19,391 nt of DNA, taken from NCBI GenBank assembly GCA_002295325.1, contig DBGA01000064.1, positions 264 to 19,654 on the forward strand, read 5' to 3'. A program made the translations under genes and the position numbers. The stretch comes from Ruminococcaceae bacterium UBA866 (GTDB lineage Bacteria; Bacillota; Clostridia; Oscillospirales; Ruminococcaceae). This document shows, piece by piece, positions 7,777-14,475 of this stretch. Within the stretch, counting starts at the first letter, position 1; each line of letters begins with the position of its first letter. Under the pieces are notes generated by a model. The model saw nothing but the letters and a program-made list of their open reading frames with translations, had not been told where the DNA came from and did no database searches.

Positions 7777-8772
7777 ATGAACCAACAAAAAAGGGGGCGT
7801 AGTGCAATCATTACGCTTAGTGTCATAAGCGTTTTGCTCTGCTCTGCATTGATAGTGACAATTGTATCTTTTATAAGCTACAAAAAGAGCGTAACAATTC
7901 CAGTAGATGCACCGATAAATGTAGAGTTGCCAGAGGAAGAAGTTGTCCCAATGGAAACCCTCAAAGCGTATGCACAACAGTACAACGTGAGTGCAGAGTT
8001 TTTGCAACGTTTTTTCGATGATGTCATTGTTTATAAGGGTGACGACGGAATTGTATATGCACCAATTGACGAAAAGCTACCCAAAAATTCCTATGACTTT
8101 GATAACCTAGTCCGTGTAGATGGCGAGATACAATACCATGAAAATGGTGTTTCTACAGGGATAAAGGGGATTGACGTGTCAAAATATCAAGGTGATATTG
8201 AATGGAAAAAAGTAAAGGCTGATAATGTCGATTATGCAATCATACGCTTAGGGTATCGTGGGTATGAAACTGGAAAGATATTGCTTGATGAATATTATGA
8301 GAAGAATATCAAGGGGGCTATTGATGCAGGAGTAAAGGTCGGTGTCTACTTCTTTTCACAGGCAATCACAGTAGAGGAAGCCATTGAAGAGGCGGATATG
8401 GTGCTAGAATACATAAAGGATTATGATATTACTTACCCAGTGGTTTTTGACGCGGAAGAAATGCTAGGAGAGTCTGTTCGCACTAACACCTTGACTACAA
8501 CGCAACGTACCGATATCACCCTTGCATTTTGCGAGAAAATCAAGGCTGCAGGCTATAAACCTATGATTTACGCAAACATAAAGTGGTTTGTTGCACAACT
8601 TGATATGTCACGCTTAACCGAGTATGACAAGTGGTTTGCCCAGTATTTTAAATCCCCTTTTTTCCCATATGACTTTCATATGTGGCAGTATACTGCAAAA
8701 GGAAAAGTGGACGGTATCAAAGGTGATGTCGATTTGAATATTGGGTTTAAAGACTATTCCCTGGGGAGTTAA
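7777..8772 (+). CDS. Membrane-anchored GH25 family muramidase (lysozyme)
   Basis: A 331-residue protein. A short basic N-terminus (NQQKRGR) precedes one hydrophobic segment (about 10-34) with no obvious signal peptidase site, so it is predicted to be a signal anchor with the rest outside the cell. Residues 40-128 form a linker or small domain I do not recognise. The glycoside hydrolase 25 domain follows (about 129-328): GIDVSKYQGDIEW with Asp133, AIIRLGYRGY, YPVVFDAEE with the catalytic D-x-E pair Asp225/Glu227, YANIKWF and the C-terminal MWQYTAKGKVDGIKGDVDLN. GH25 enzymes cleave the MurNAc-GlcNAc beta-1,4 bond of peptidoglycan. GGAAGGA at 7761-7767 sets ATG 7777; an out-of-frame ATG at 7773 runs only 9 codons. 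Anchoring and lack of phage neighbours suggest wall remodelling rather than phage lysis. Confidence 0.92.
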   Translation: MNQQKRGRSAIITLSVISVLLCSALIVTIVSFISYKKSVTIPVDAPINVELPEEEVVPMETLKAYAQQYNVSAEFLQRFFDDVIVYKGDDGIVYAPIDEKLPKNSYDFDNLVRVDGEIQYHENGVSTGIKGIDVSKYQGDIEWKKVKADNVDYAIIRLGYRGYETGKILLDEYYEKNIKGAIDAGVKVGVYFFSQAITVEEAIEEADMVLEYIKDYDITYPVVFDAEEMLGESVRTNTLTTTQRTDITLAFCEKIKAAGYKPMIYANIKWFVAQLDMSRLTEYDKWFAQYFKSPFFPYDFHMWQYTAKGKVDGIKGDVDLNIGFKDYSLGS

Positions 8773-8782
8773 CAACAAAGCA

Positions 8783-8808
8783 AAAAGCAGGTCGTAAGAC
8801 CTGCTTTT
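8783..8808. terminator. Bidirectional terminator shared by convergent genes
   Basis: AAAAGCAGGTC (8783-8793) and GACCTGCTTTT (8798-8808) form a perfect 11-bp stem with a GTAA loop. T-runs occur on both strands. It sits between the stop codons of the GH25 gene (+) and the convergent membrane protein gene (-), 10 and 13 nt away. Confidence 0.9.
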
Positions 8809-8821
8809 GTTATTTGGCATT

Positions 8822-9391
8822 TTAGCTTTGTTCACTAATTATTTTAGAGATTTGAAACAGTTGGTCACTTGATTCCCCAGATAAACTCCAGTATTCAATC
8901 TTTCCGTCTTTATCACCTCTTGCTTTGCCCGTGATGATAAGTTCAGTCATCGCTGAATCGGGTTTTCCGTAAGAGGTAGTAACGTAAAAATCATATTGAT
9001 TATTCGCCTTATCCTTGACCATCTCAACGCTTTGAACTTTCAATTTATATTCTGTACCTATACCAAAACCACAAAATGTGTACCACTTTCTTTTAAAAGA
9101 CTCGTATCCATCTGGGGTAAAATATCTTGGAAGATTTTCATCTATCCCTGTGGTGATATCAGGAAGATTTGCATCAATCAATGGTTTTTCCGCTGCTCTA
9201 AAAACATCATCAAGATACTTGTCGGGCATAACAAAGATATAGTTTGAAACAGCTTTCAGATTTTTTTCAAAAACAATATTAGGACGTATGAATTTAATAC
9301 AAATGCCAATTCCCAACGCAAGACATAAAATCACATAAATGCATAAAAAAAGTATCTTTTTATTTTTAGCTAATTTAAGCTTGTTTTCCAT
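8822..9391 (-). CDS. Hypothetical membrane-anchored extracytoplasmic protein
   Basis: I do not recognise the family. The product has 189 residues from ATG 9391: a basic start (MENKLKLAKNKK), one hydrophobic segment (about 13-33), then a soluble region of about 155 residues likely outside the cell. The soluble part mixes Lys, Asp and aromatic residues; KRKWYTFCGFG and the alternating strands of YDFYVTTSYGKP and TELIITGKA suggest an alpha-plus-beta fold, perhaps NTF2-like, but this is only an impression. There is one Cys in the outer part and no catalytic motif. TTG 9403 is an alternative start four codons upstream; GGAT 6 nt before ATG 9391 is a weak ribosome site. It has its own strong promoter and converges on the muramidase gene. 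Confidence 0.75.
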   Translation of the reverse strand: MENKLKLAKNKKILFLCIYVILCLALGIGICIKFIRPNIVFEKNLKAVSNYIFVMPDKYLDDVFRAAEKPLIDANLPDITTGIDENLPRYFTPDGYESFKRKWYTFCGFGIGTEYKLKVQSVEMVKDKANNQYDFYVTTSYGKPDSAMTELIITGKARGDKDGKIEYWSLSGESSDQLFQISKIISEQS

Positions 9392-9430
9392 AATGTTATC
9401 CAATCTATCATAAATTATCTTGACACTGTT

Positions 9431-9459
9431 AGTATACAGGTTATATAAGAAAAAGTCAA
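9431..9459 (-). promoter_or_regulatory. Promoter for the hypothetical membrane protein
   Basis: Reading leftward: TTGACT (9459-9454), a 17-nt spacer, then TATACT (9436-9431). It lies in the 83-nt gap between the DUF1667 stop codon and this gene, about 40 nt before the start codon. Confidence 0.7.
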
Positions 9460-9474
9460 TATTTTACTGTAAAT

Positions 9475-9837
9475 TTATAGAAAATACATCTTGCCAATTG
9501 TTTTTGTTGCAACAAAGTCTACCCCTAAGCCTAAAATATTCCCTAAAACGACATCACCAATCTTCACAGGAGCTTGCATTGTTACATCGTTTAACAATTT
9601 CATCGCATTTGTGATTTTGCCCTTGGGAATATCTTTATTCGTTTTGACTGGCAAGCGAGGAAGTGATGCACCAACTATGCGAACCGTAGAGGTGAGAACT
9701 CTGGTCGGATTTGTAAGCTCTTTTTTTCCATAAACCACACCCTTTTGACAGGAATGACCCGTCACTGCGTAACCATTTTCCTCATCCACTTTAAGACGAC
9801 ACCCCTTAGGGCAGACAATACAGATTAAATCAGTCAT
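9475..9837 (-). CDS. DUF1667 protein, small Cys-rich partner of the glycerol-3-phosphate oxidation cluster
   Basis: A 120-residue protein. Near the N-terminus are CIVCPKGC (Cys6, Cys9, Cys13) and GHSCQKG (Cys30), four cysteines in the DUF1667 pattern that could hold an iron-sulfur cluster or zinc. The middle has the conserved TNPTRVLTSTVRI and VKTNKDIPKGKI. In many Clostridia and spirochaetes this family is encoded beside a GlpA-like flavoprotein and an FAD/NAD oxidoreductase, exactly as here, so it probably belongs to that redox complex; its biochemical role is not established. A GTG at 9846 is in frame, but AGGTG is correctly spaced from ATG 9837. The start overlaps the preceding gene's stop by 8 nt, indicating translational coupling. 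It is the last gene of the operon, with no clear terminator after it. Confidence 0.87.
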   Translation of the reverse strand: MTDLICIVCPKGCRLKVDEENGYAVTGHSCQKGVVYGKKELTNPTRVLTSTVRIVGASLPRLPVKTNKDIPKGKITNAMKLLNDVTMQAPVKIGDVVLGNILGLGVDFVATKTIGKMYFL

Positions 9838-11095
9838 TTTCTTCACCTACCTTAGCAATAGAGATTGTAATTTTACCCTCTTTCACCTTAGAAAACATTG
9901 CCTTTGGGAAGATGACCTTTTCCATTTCACCCGGAGCCATATGCTCACGTTTAAAGCGAGCAAGCACTTCGCAACCCGAGGATATTCTAATCTCAACATC
10001 CTTATAAACGAAGTTGACACGAAAGAATATCTCAACAAACTTCTCGATATTTTCACATCTTATCCGTTGTGGAACGGTATAGGTAACGGCGTTTCCATTT
10101 TCCACTTCAATGCTGTCAGAGTGCATTTTTCCATGTAGTGCAAACTTTGCGGCTGCTTTTCCTGCACGTTGACTTTCAGAGGTTACAAAGTCAACCAAAT
10201 CATGCACATGAACCACGTTACCACTCGCAAAGATACCCTCTACACTGGTTTCCATATTTTCATAGACGATAAGTCCGTTTGTGCGAGAGTCAATCGCAAG
10301 CCCTGCTTGGCGAGAAAGCTCATTTTCGGGAATTAATCCCACAGAAAGTAGGACGGTGTCACAGTCAAAGAGTATCTCCGAGCCGGAAATCGGCTTGCGA
10401 TTTTCGTCTACCTTTGAAACGACAACCTGTTCAACTCGCTTATCGCCACGAATTTCAGTGATTGTGTGTGAGAGATAAAGTGGAATATTGTAATCCTCAA
10501 GGCATTGCACAATATTACGGTTTAACCCATTGGAATAGGGCATAAGTTCGATTACTCCAAGCACCTCAGCACCCTCAAGCACCATGCGACGAGCCATGAT
10601 AAGTCCGATATCGCCACTGCCTAAAATGAGCACACGCTTGCCCACCATATATCCCTCAATGTTGACATACAGTTGTGCTGTACCTGCGGTAAATACACCC
10701 GAGGGGCGAGTACCCGGAATTCCGATTGCGCCACGGGTACGCTCACGGCAACCCATAGTCAGCACGATTGACTTTGATTCTAGTGTCATATATCCATTTC
10801 TTTTGTTCATAGCGTGAATGGTTTTGTCTTTTGAAATATCCAAAACCATGGTGTCGAGCATAACCTCAATTCCAGTGTCGGATAGTTGCTTGATAAAACG
10901 GTCAGCATATTCAGGGCCTGTTAGTTCTTCCTTAAAATAGTGCAACCCAAATCCGTTGTGAATGCATTGGTTTAGAATTCCCCCAAGCTCATGGTTCCGC
11001 TCTAAGATGAGGACTTTTTTTGCACCATTTTTATTCGCCTCTAGTGCAGCGGCAAGCCCAGCGGGGCCTCCTCCTACAACAATTACATCATACAT
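9830..11095 (-). CDS. FAD/NAD(P)-dependent oxidoreductase of the glp cluster
   Basis: A 421-residue flavoprotein of the pyridine-nucleotide oxidoreductase fold. The N-terminal FAD Rossmann motif is VIVVGGGPAG (about 4-13), followed by LERNHELGGILNQC. A second dinucleotide motif, LILGSGDIG (mid-protein), would bind NAD(P). VEGIFASGNVVHVHDLVD is the late FAD-contact motif, with Gly-Asn where disulfide reductases have Gly-Asp. The paired CxxxxC of thioredoxin-reductase-type enzymes is absent, so this is an electron carrier rather than a disulfide reductase. With its neighbours it likely passes electrons from glycerol-3-phosphate oxidation toward NAD or another acceptor. An upstream in-frame Met at 11164 lies inside the previous gene; AGGGGG is 8 nt before ATG 11095. 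That ATG overlaps the previous stop by 8 nt. Confidence 0.9.
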   Translation of the reverse strand: MYDVIVVGGGPAGLAAALEANKNGAKKVLILERNHELGGILNQCIHNGFGLHYFKEELTGPEYADRFIKQLSDTGIEVMLDTMVLDISKDKTIHAMNKRNGYMTLESKSIVLTMGCRERTRGAIGIPGTRPSGVFTAGTAQLYVNIEGYMVGKRVLILGSGDIGLIMARRMVLEGAEVLGVIELMPYSNGLNRNIVQCLEDYNIPLYLSHTITEIRGDKRVEQVVVSKVDENRKPISGSEILFDCDTVLLSVGLIPENELSRQAGLAIDSRTNGLIVYENMETSVEGIFASGNVVHVHDLVDFVTSESQRAGKAAAKFALHGKMHSDSIEVENGNAVTYTVPQRIRCENIEKFVEIFFRVNFVYKDVEIRISSGCEVLARFKREHMAPGEMEKVIFPKAMFSKVKEGKITISIAKVGEEND

Positions 11096-12530
11096 CAAGC
11101 ACACCCCCTTTTGTAACTCCTGTGATAATGCCCATGCCCTTACGATCAAGTGGAACTTCTGCAAGTGGAATATTCAACTCTCGAGCGATAATTTGTTGCA
11201 CACGCGCCCCGCAAAAACCACCTTGACAGCGCCCCATACCAGAGCTACATCTACGCTTAATTCCATCTATCGAGGACGGAACAATTTCACGGTGCAAAGC
11301 GTCCACAATTTCTCCTTCGGTGATTGTTTCGCAACGACAAACAATCGCTCCATACAATGGGTTTTGCTTGATTGCAGATGTACGCTCTTCATCATTAAGA
11401 TGCTTGAATCGTAAAATTTCACGAGTATCAATAAAGTCATCTTTCTCTATGAGTTCTAGTCCTGATTTTTGTAACATTTCTATGACATCAAGAGAAATAG
11501 CAGGCGCAGAGGAAAGCCCGGGTGACTTCATACCTGCAATATTGAAAAACCCCTTTTGAGTTTTTGATTCGCCGACGATAAAATCTTCTTCTTCGGTTAA
11601 AGCACGCAACCCAGCAAAGTTACGAATAGACTCTCTAAAATTGATAGATGGGACTGATTTTACAGCCATTCTTTTCACAAATTCTTGTCCAAGGGAAGTA
11701 GTGCTGACATCATCATTTTGTGATGGGACAGCGTTGGGGCCAACAATTAAGTTGCCGTCAACAGTTGGCGCAACAAGCACACCCTTGCCGTTATGGTCTG
11801 GGCATTGGAAGATGATATGGGAAACCAAACCTCCTTGATTTTTGTCAAGCAGATAATATTCTCCCTTGCTTGGTGTGATTGTAAACTTATGCTCGTCTAC
11901 CATATCGTTTACTTCATCAGCAAAGATACCCGCCGCATTGACTACAAATTGAGCCTCGATTGTTCCTTTGTTTGTCTGCACTATAAAATGGTTGTCTGAT
12001 TTTTCAATTGAAAGCACCTTTGTATTTAACTCGACTTTTTCTCCGTTTTTGACAGCGGTTTCAGCCATAGCAATTCCTAAATTCCAAGGGCTAACGATAG
12101 CGGCTGAGGGTGCATATAGTGCTGCTGTGACATCAGGATTTAGATTTGGCTCAAGTATTAATGCTTCCTCGCCTGAAAGTAGCTGTATGTCGGGTACTCC
12201 GTTCTTTAGCCCTTGATTATAGAGTTTATGTAGGTTTTGTTCCTGCAATTCACCCAGTGCAATTACCAATGAGCCAACCTGTTTATATGGCACATCTAGC
12301 TTTTTACAGAGCTTTTCAATCATTGCATTTCCCTCTACATTATATTTTGCCATTTTTGTATTAGGCAGTGGGTCATACCCTGCGTGGATAATCGCACTGT
12401 TTGCTTTGGTTGTACCAACACAAATATCATTCTCTTTTTCTAAAAGCAGAGCACTAACTTGATAGCGACTAAGCTCGTAAAGGAGCGAGCAACCACAAAT
12501 TCCTCCACCAATTATTAAAACGGAAACCAT
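11088..12530 (-). CDS. GlpA-like anaerobic glycerol-3-phosphate dehydrogenase with BFD-type [2Fe-2S] domain
   Basis: A 480-residue DAO-fold flavoprotein. The FAD motif is VLIIGGGICG (about 4-13), then LEKENDICVGTTKANSAIIH, which matches the conserved substrate/FAD region of glycerol-3-phosphate dehydrogenases. FVVNAAGIFAD and GMKSPGLSSAPAI are further DAO-family motifs. The C-terminus is a BFD-like domain: CRCETITEGEI (Cys398, Cys400) and GMGRCQGGFC (Cys435, Cys440) align with GlpA's cluster ligands; Cys428 is extra. The predicted reaction is glycerol-3-phosphate to dihydroxyacetone phosphate, with electrons passed through the iron-sulfur domain to the next gene's flavoprotein. GGAGG sits 8 nt before ATG 12530; longer in-frame starts would run back through the leader terminator and are rejected. 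Divergent glpK supplies the substrate. A leader terminator and antiterminator-like hairpin precede it. Confidence 0.92.
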   Translation of the reverse strand: MVSVLIIGGGICGCSLLYELSRYQVSALLLEKENDICVGTTKANSAIIHAGYDPLPNTKMAKYNVEGNAMIEKLCKKLDVPYKQVGSLVIALGELQEQNLHKLYNQGLKNGVPDIQLLSGEEALILEPNLNPDVTAALYAPSAAIVSPWNLGIAMAETAVKNGEKVELNTKVLSIEKSDNHFIVQTNKGTIEAQFVVNAAGIFADEVNDMVDEHKFTITPSKGEYYLLDKNQGGLVSHIIFQCPDHNGKGVLVAPTVDGNLIVGPNAVPSQNDDVSTTSLGQEFVKRMAVKSVPSINFRESIRNFAGLRALTEEEDFIVGESKTQKGFFNIAGMKSPGLSSAPAISLDVIEMLQKSGLELIEKDDFIDTREILRFKHLNDEERTSAIKQNPLYGAIVCRCETITEGEIVDALHREIVPSSIDGIKRRCSSGMGRCQGGFCGARVQQIIARELNIPLAEVPLDRKGMGIITGVTKGGVLDV

Positions 12531-12561
12531 GAAAAATGCCTCCAATCTTTCTTTTGCACGC

Positions 12562-12613
12562 AAAAAGAGCAAGCAAGATAAGCCCACGAAACGTAGGCTA
12601 TCTTTGCTTGCTC
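12562..12613 (-). terminator. Leader terminator (attenuator) before the GlpA-like gene
   Basis: On the minus strand, GAGCAAGCAA (12613-12604) pairs with TTGCTTGCTC (12576-12567). The stem extends inward through a GGC/GCC core with small bulges to a TTT loop, and TTTTT follows at 12566-12562. It lies inside the mRNA leader, 32 nt before the ATG, so it would block the operon unless antiterminated. On the plus strand no T-run follows, so it is one-directional. Confidence 0.85.
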
Positions 12614-12628
12614 TCAAACTCTAAGCAA
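12604..12628 (-). promoter_or_regulatory. Putative antiterminator hairpin in the GlpA-like leader
   Basis: On the minus strand TTGC (12628-12625) and GCAA (12607-12604) form a stem (7 alternative pairs in the register TTTGCTT/AAGCAAA) around a 17-nt loop containing AGAGTTTGAGAG. Its 3' side uses bases of the terminator's 5' arm, so the two structures exclude each other. A related element precedes glpK. The role as an antiterminator target is inferred. Confidence 0.5.
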
Positions 12629-12650
12629 ATATATAGTATATTATATGTAT

Positions 12651-12679
12651 AGCATACCACTTTTGATGAATATTTTCAA
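12651..12679 (-). promoter_or_regulatory. Promoter for the GlpA-like operon
   Basis: On the minus strand: TTGAAA (12679-12674), a 17-nt spacer, TATGCT (12656-12651). Transcription from about 12645 gives a leader of about 115 nt that includes the attenuator. It is back to back with the glpK promoter, with 38 nt between the two -35 hexamers. Confidence 0.65.
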
Positions 12680-12717
12680 GTAAATTTCAAAAATAAACCA
12701 AACACCAAAATTTCCAA

Positions 12718-12746
12718 TTGACACAGTTCTAGTTTTATGTTAGCAT
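12718..12746 (+). promoter_or_regulatory. Promoter for glpK
   Basis: Consensus TTGACA (12718-12723), a 17-nt spacer, then TAGCAT (12741-12746), which is a 4/6 match to TATAAT. The initiation site would be near 12753, upstream of the antiterminator and terminator elements. A palindrome overlaps the -10. Confidence 0.6.
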
Positions 12747-12752
12747 AAAGCT
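12731..12752. promoter_or_regulatory. Palindrome over the glpK -10, possible operator
   Basis: AGTTTTATG (12731-12739) and CATAAAGCT (12744-12752) are inverted arms with one mismatch and a TTAG centre. The position over the -10 is where a repressor would bind, but no known consensus is recognised. Confidence 0.35.
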
Positions 12753-12764
12753 AATATAGAAACG

Positions 12765-12787
12765 TTGCGGAGTGTAGAGTGATGCAA
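12765..12787 (+). promoter_or_regulatory. Putative antiterminator hairpin in the glpK leader
   Basis: TTGC (12765-12768) and GCAA (12784-12787) can pair around a 15-nt loop, GGAGTGTAGAGTGAT. The 3' half overlaps the 5' arm of the leader terminator (from 12777), so the structures compete. The loop resembles that of the divergent GlpA-like leader (AGT..T.GAG). GlpP-type binding is inferred from context. Confidence 0.5.
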
Positions 12788-12820
12788 TAAAGCTACGGCT
12801 TTATTGGGTTGCTCTTTTTT
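12777..12820 (+). terminator. Leader terminator (attenuator) before glpK
   Basis: Arm 12777-12793 pairs with 12798-12814 around a TACG loop: 16 of 17 positions pair, three as G-U, including eight perfect pairs next to the loop (AATAAAGC/GCTTTATT). TTTTTT follows at 12815-12820. It lies 40 nt before the glpK start, so expression would need antitermination. Confidence 0.85.
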
Positions 12821-12860
12821 GATTGAAAATAGTGTTATAACGAAAGGCTGATGTGGCTCT

Positions 12861-14363
12861 ATGGAAAAAAAATATATCATTGCCCTTGACCAAGGGACTA
12901 CAAGCTCTAGGTGTATTGTATTTGACAAGGATCAGAATATTCTATCGGTTGCACAAAAGGAGTTTCCACAAATTTATCCCAAAGCTGGCTGGGTTGAACA
13001 CAATCCGACCGACATTTATGTGTCACAGTATAGCGTTATGATTGAGGCATTGACTAAGATGTCGGTTGACCCACATGAGGTGGCTGGGATTGGAATTACC
13101 AATCAGCGTGAAACCACATTGGTATGGGATAAGGAAACGGGGTTGCCAATTCACAACGCAATCGTGTGGCAATGCCGTCGCACAGCTGATATCTGCGAGG
13201 AACTAAAAAAGGACACAAATTTTGTTTCCTATATCAAGGAAAACACAGGACTTTTGGTGGATGCCTATTTTTCTGGTACTAAAATAAAGTGGATTTTAGA
13301 CAATGTTGAGGGCGCTCGTGAAAAAGCAGAACAGGGAAAACTGCTGTTTGGAACGGTAGATACTTGGCTGATTTGGAGGCTTACAAACGGAAAATCTTAT
13401 GTGACTGATTATACAAATGCATCAAGAACAATGCTGTTTAACATTAAAACGTTAGAATGGGACGACCATATTTTGAATGCTTTAGGAATTCCAAAATCAA
13501 TGCTACCACGAGTTTGCAACAGCTCTGAAATTTATGGAACAACAAATATCAGTGGTGCAGATATTCCGATTTGCGGAATTGCAGGCGACCAACAAGCGGC
13601 ATTGTTTGGGCAAACTTGCTTTGAAAAGGGCGATGTAAAAAACACATATGGAACAGGCAACTTCATCTTGATGAACACTGGTGGCGAGCCAATTCAGAGT
13701 AAAAACGGATTGATTACAACCATAGCCTACGGTTTGGAGGGCAAGGTTACCTATGCACTTGAGGGCAGTGTTTTCGTCGGTGGTGCTGTATTGCAGTGGC
13801 TACGTGACGAAATGCGATTTTATACCTCTGCACCAGATGCAGACTATTTTGGAAACAAAGTCAAGGATTCGCAAGGGGTCTATTTCGTGCCGGCATTCAC
13901 AGGGCTTGGCGCACCTCACTGGGATATGTATGCACGAGGCTCAATCTTTGGGCTAACTAGGGGCACCGGAAGAAACCACATCATTCGTGCAGCACTAGAA
14001 TCGATAGCCTACCAATCCAAAGATGTGGTTGATGCAATGATGGCAGATACGGGGCTGCTAATCAATGAAATTAAGGTAGACGGTGGTGCAAGTATCAGCG
14101 ATATTATTATGCAATTTCAAGCTGATATTACAATGAAAACCCTAAGACGCCCAATTGTGCGAGAAACAACTGCACTTGGTGCAGCCTATCTTGCGGGGCT
14201 TGCGGTTGGCTTTTGGAAGGATTTAGATGAAGTGAAAAACCATTGGAGCATTGATAAAGTATATTCTCCACAGATGGAAGAGGAAAAACGTAATAGCCTG
14301 CTAAAGGGTTGGAAAAAGGCAGTGGCTTGTGCGAAAATGTTCGGCTCAGATGAGATTTTATAG
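12861..14363 (+). CDS. glpK: Glycerol kinase
   Basis: A 500-residue FGGY-family kinase of normal GlpK length. Conserved blocks: [10 protein letters not shown] (phosphate-binding loop), [41 protein letters not shown] (glycerol-site region), [25 protein letters not shown] with the catalytic Asp, [14 protein letters not shown], and KVDGGAS near the C-terminus. It converts glycerol plus ATP to glycerol-3-phosphate in the cytosol, the substrate for the divergent operon. The loop before GIAGDQQ reads [15 protein letters not shown] and lacks the His-containing YHFYG-like motif that HPr phosphorylates in Bacillus and Enterococcus GlpK. AAAGG at 12843-12847 is 13 nt from the ATG, an unusually long spacing, so initiation may be weak. 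No glpF is in the window. Expression is probably controlled by leader antitermination. Confidence 0.97.
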   Translation: MEKKYIIALDQGTTSSRCIVFDKDQNILSVAQKEFPQIYPKAGWVEHNPTDIYVSQYSVMIEALTKMSVDPHEVAGIGITNQRETTLVWDKETGLPIHNAIVWQCRRTADICEELKKDTNFVSYIKENTGLLVDAYFSGTKIKWILDNVEGAREKAEQGKLLFGTVDTWLIWRLTNGKSYVTDYTNASRTMLFNIKTLEWDDHILNALGIPKSMLPRVCNSSEIYGTTNISGADIPICGIAGDQQAALFGQTCFEKGDVKNTYGTGNFILMNTGGEPIQSKNGLITTIAYGLEGKVTYALEGSVFVGGAVLQWLRDEMRFYTSAPDADYFGNKVKDSQGVYFVPAFTGLGAPHWDMYARGSIFGLTRGTGRNHIIRAALESIAYQSKDVVDAMMADTGLLINEIKVDGGASISDIIMQFQADITMKTLRRPIVRETTALGAAYLAGLAVGFWKDLDEVKNHWSIDKVYSPQMEEEKRNSLLKGWKKAVACAKMFGSDEIL

Positions 14364-14377
14364 AAAAATGGGTATGG

Positions 14378-14416
14378 AAACAGGAGTTGCAATAAAATGC
14401 AACTCCTGTTTATTTT
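14378..14416 (+). terminator. Terminator after glpK
   Basis: AAACAGGAGTTGCA (14378-14391) and TGCAACTCCTGTTT (14398-14411) form a perfect 14-bp stem with a 6-nt loop, followed by ATTTT. It lies 14 nt after the glpK stop. Confidence 0.9.
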
Positions 14417-14442
14417 GTAGGGGCAGGCCTTGTGTCTGCCCG
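14417..14442. repeat. Dispersed TAGGGGCAG hairpin repeat, copy 1 (short)
   Basis: GTAGGGGCAGGCCTTGTGTC followed by TGCCCG. GGGCAG (14421-14426) and CTGCCC (14436-14441) are inverted arms. It matches copy 2 at 16481-16505 at nearly every base, and is G/C-rich against AT-rich surroundings. It lies between the convergent glpK terminator and lexA. Confidence 0.75.
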
Positions 14443-14475
14443 TTCTTTATACACAACAAATTTATGTGGTAGGGT

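Noticed and set aside
7773..7802. Nine-codon ORF (ATG 7773) overlapping the GH25 start as a leader peptide
   Set aside because: It arises from ATGAATGA and has no codon pattern of interest. The ribosome site also fits ATG 7777, and nothing suggests attenuation.
10962..12364. Plus-strand reading frames opposite the glp flavoprotein genes
   Set aside because: They are antisense shadows of strongly conserved minus-strand genes; the translations show no family motifs and the frames lack ribosome sites.
12853..13041. Small reading frame overlapping the start of glpK, and the A8 run at 12864-12871 as a frameshift site
   Set aside because: glpK is intact in its own frame from ATG 12861 with all family motifs. 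The overlapping frame has no recognisable protein character and no ribosome site, so slippage is not needed.
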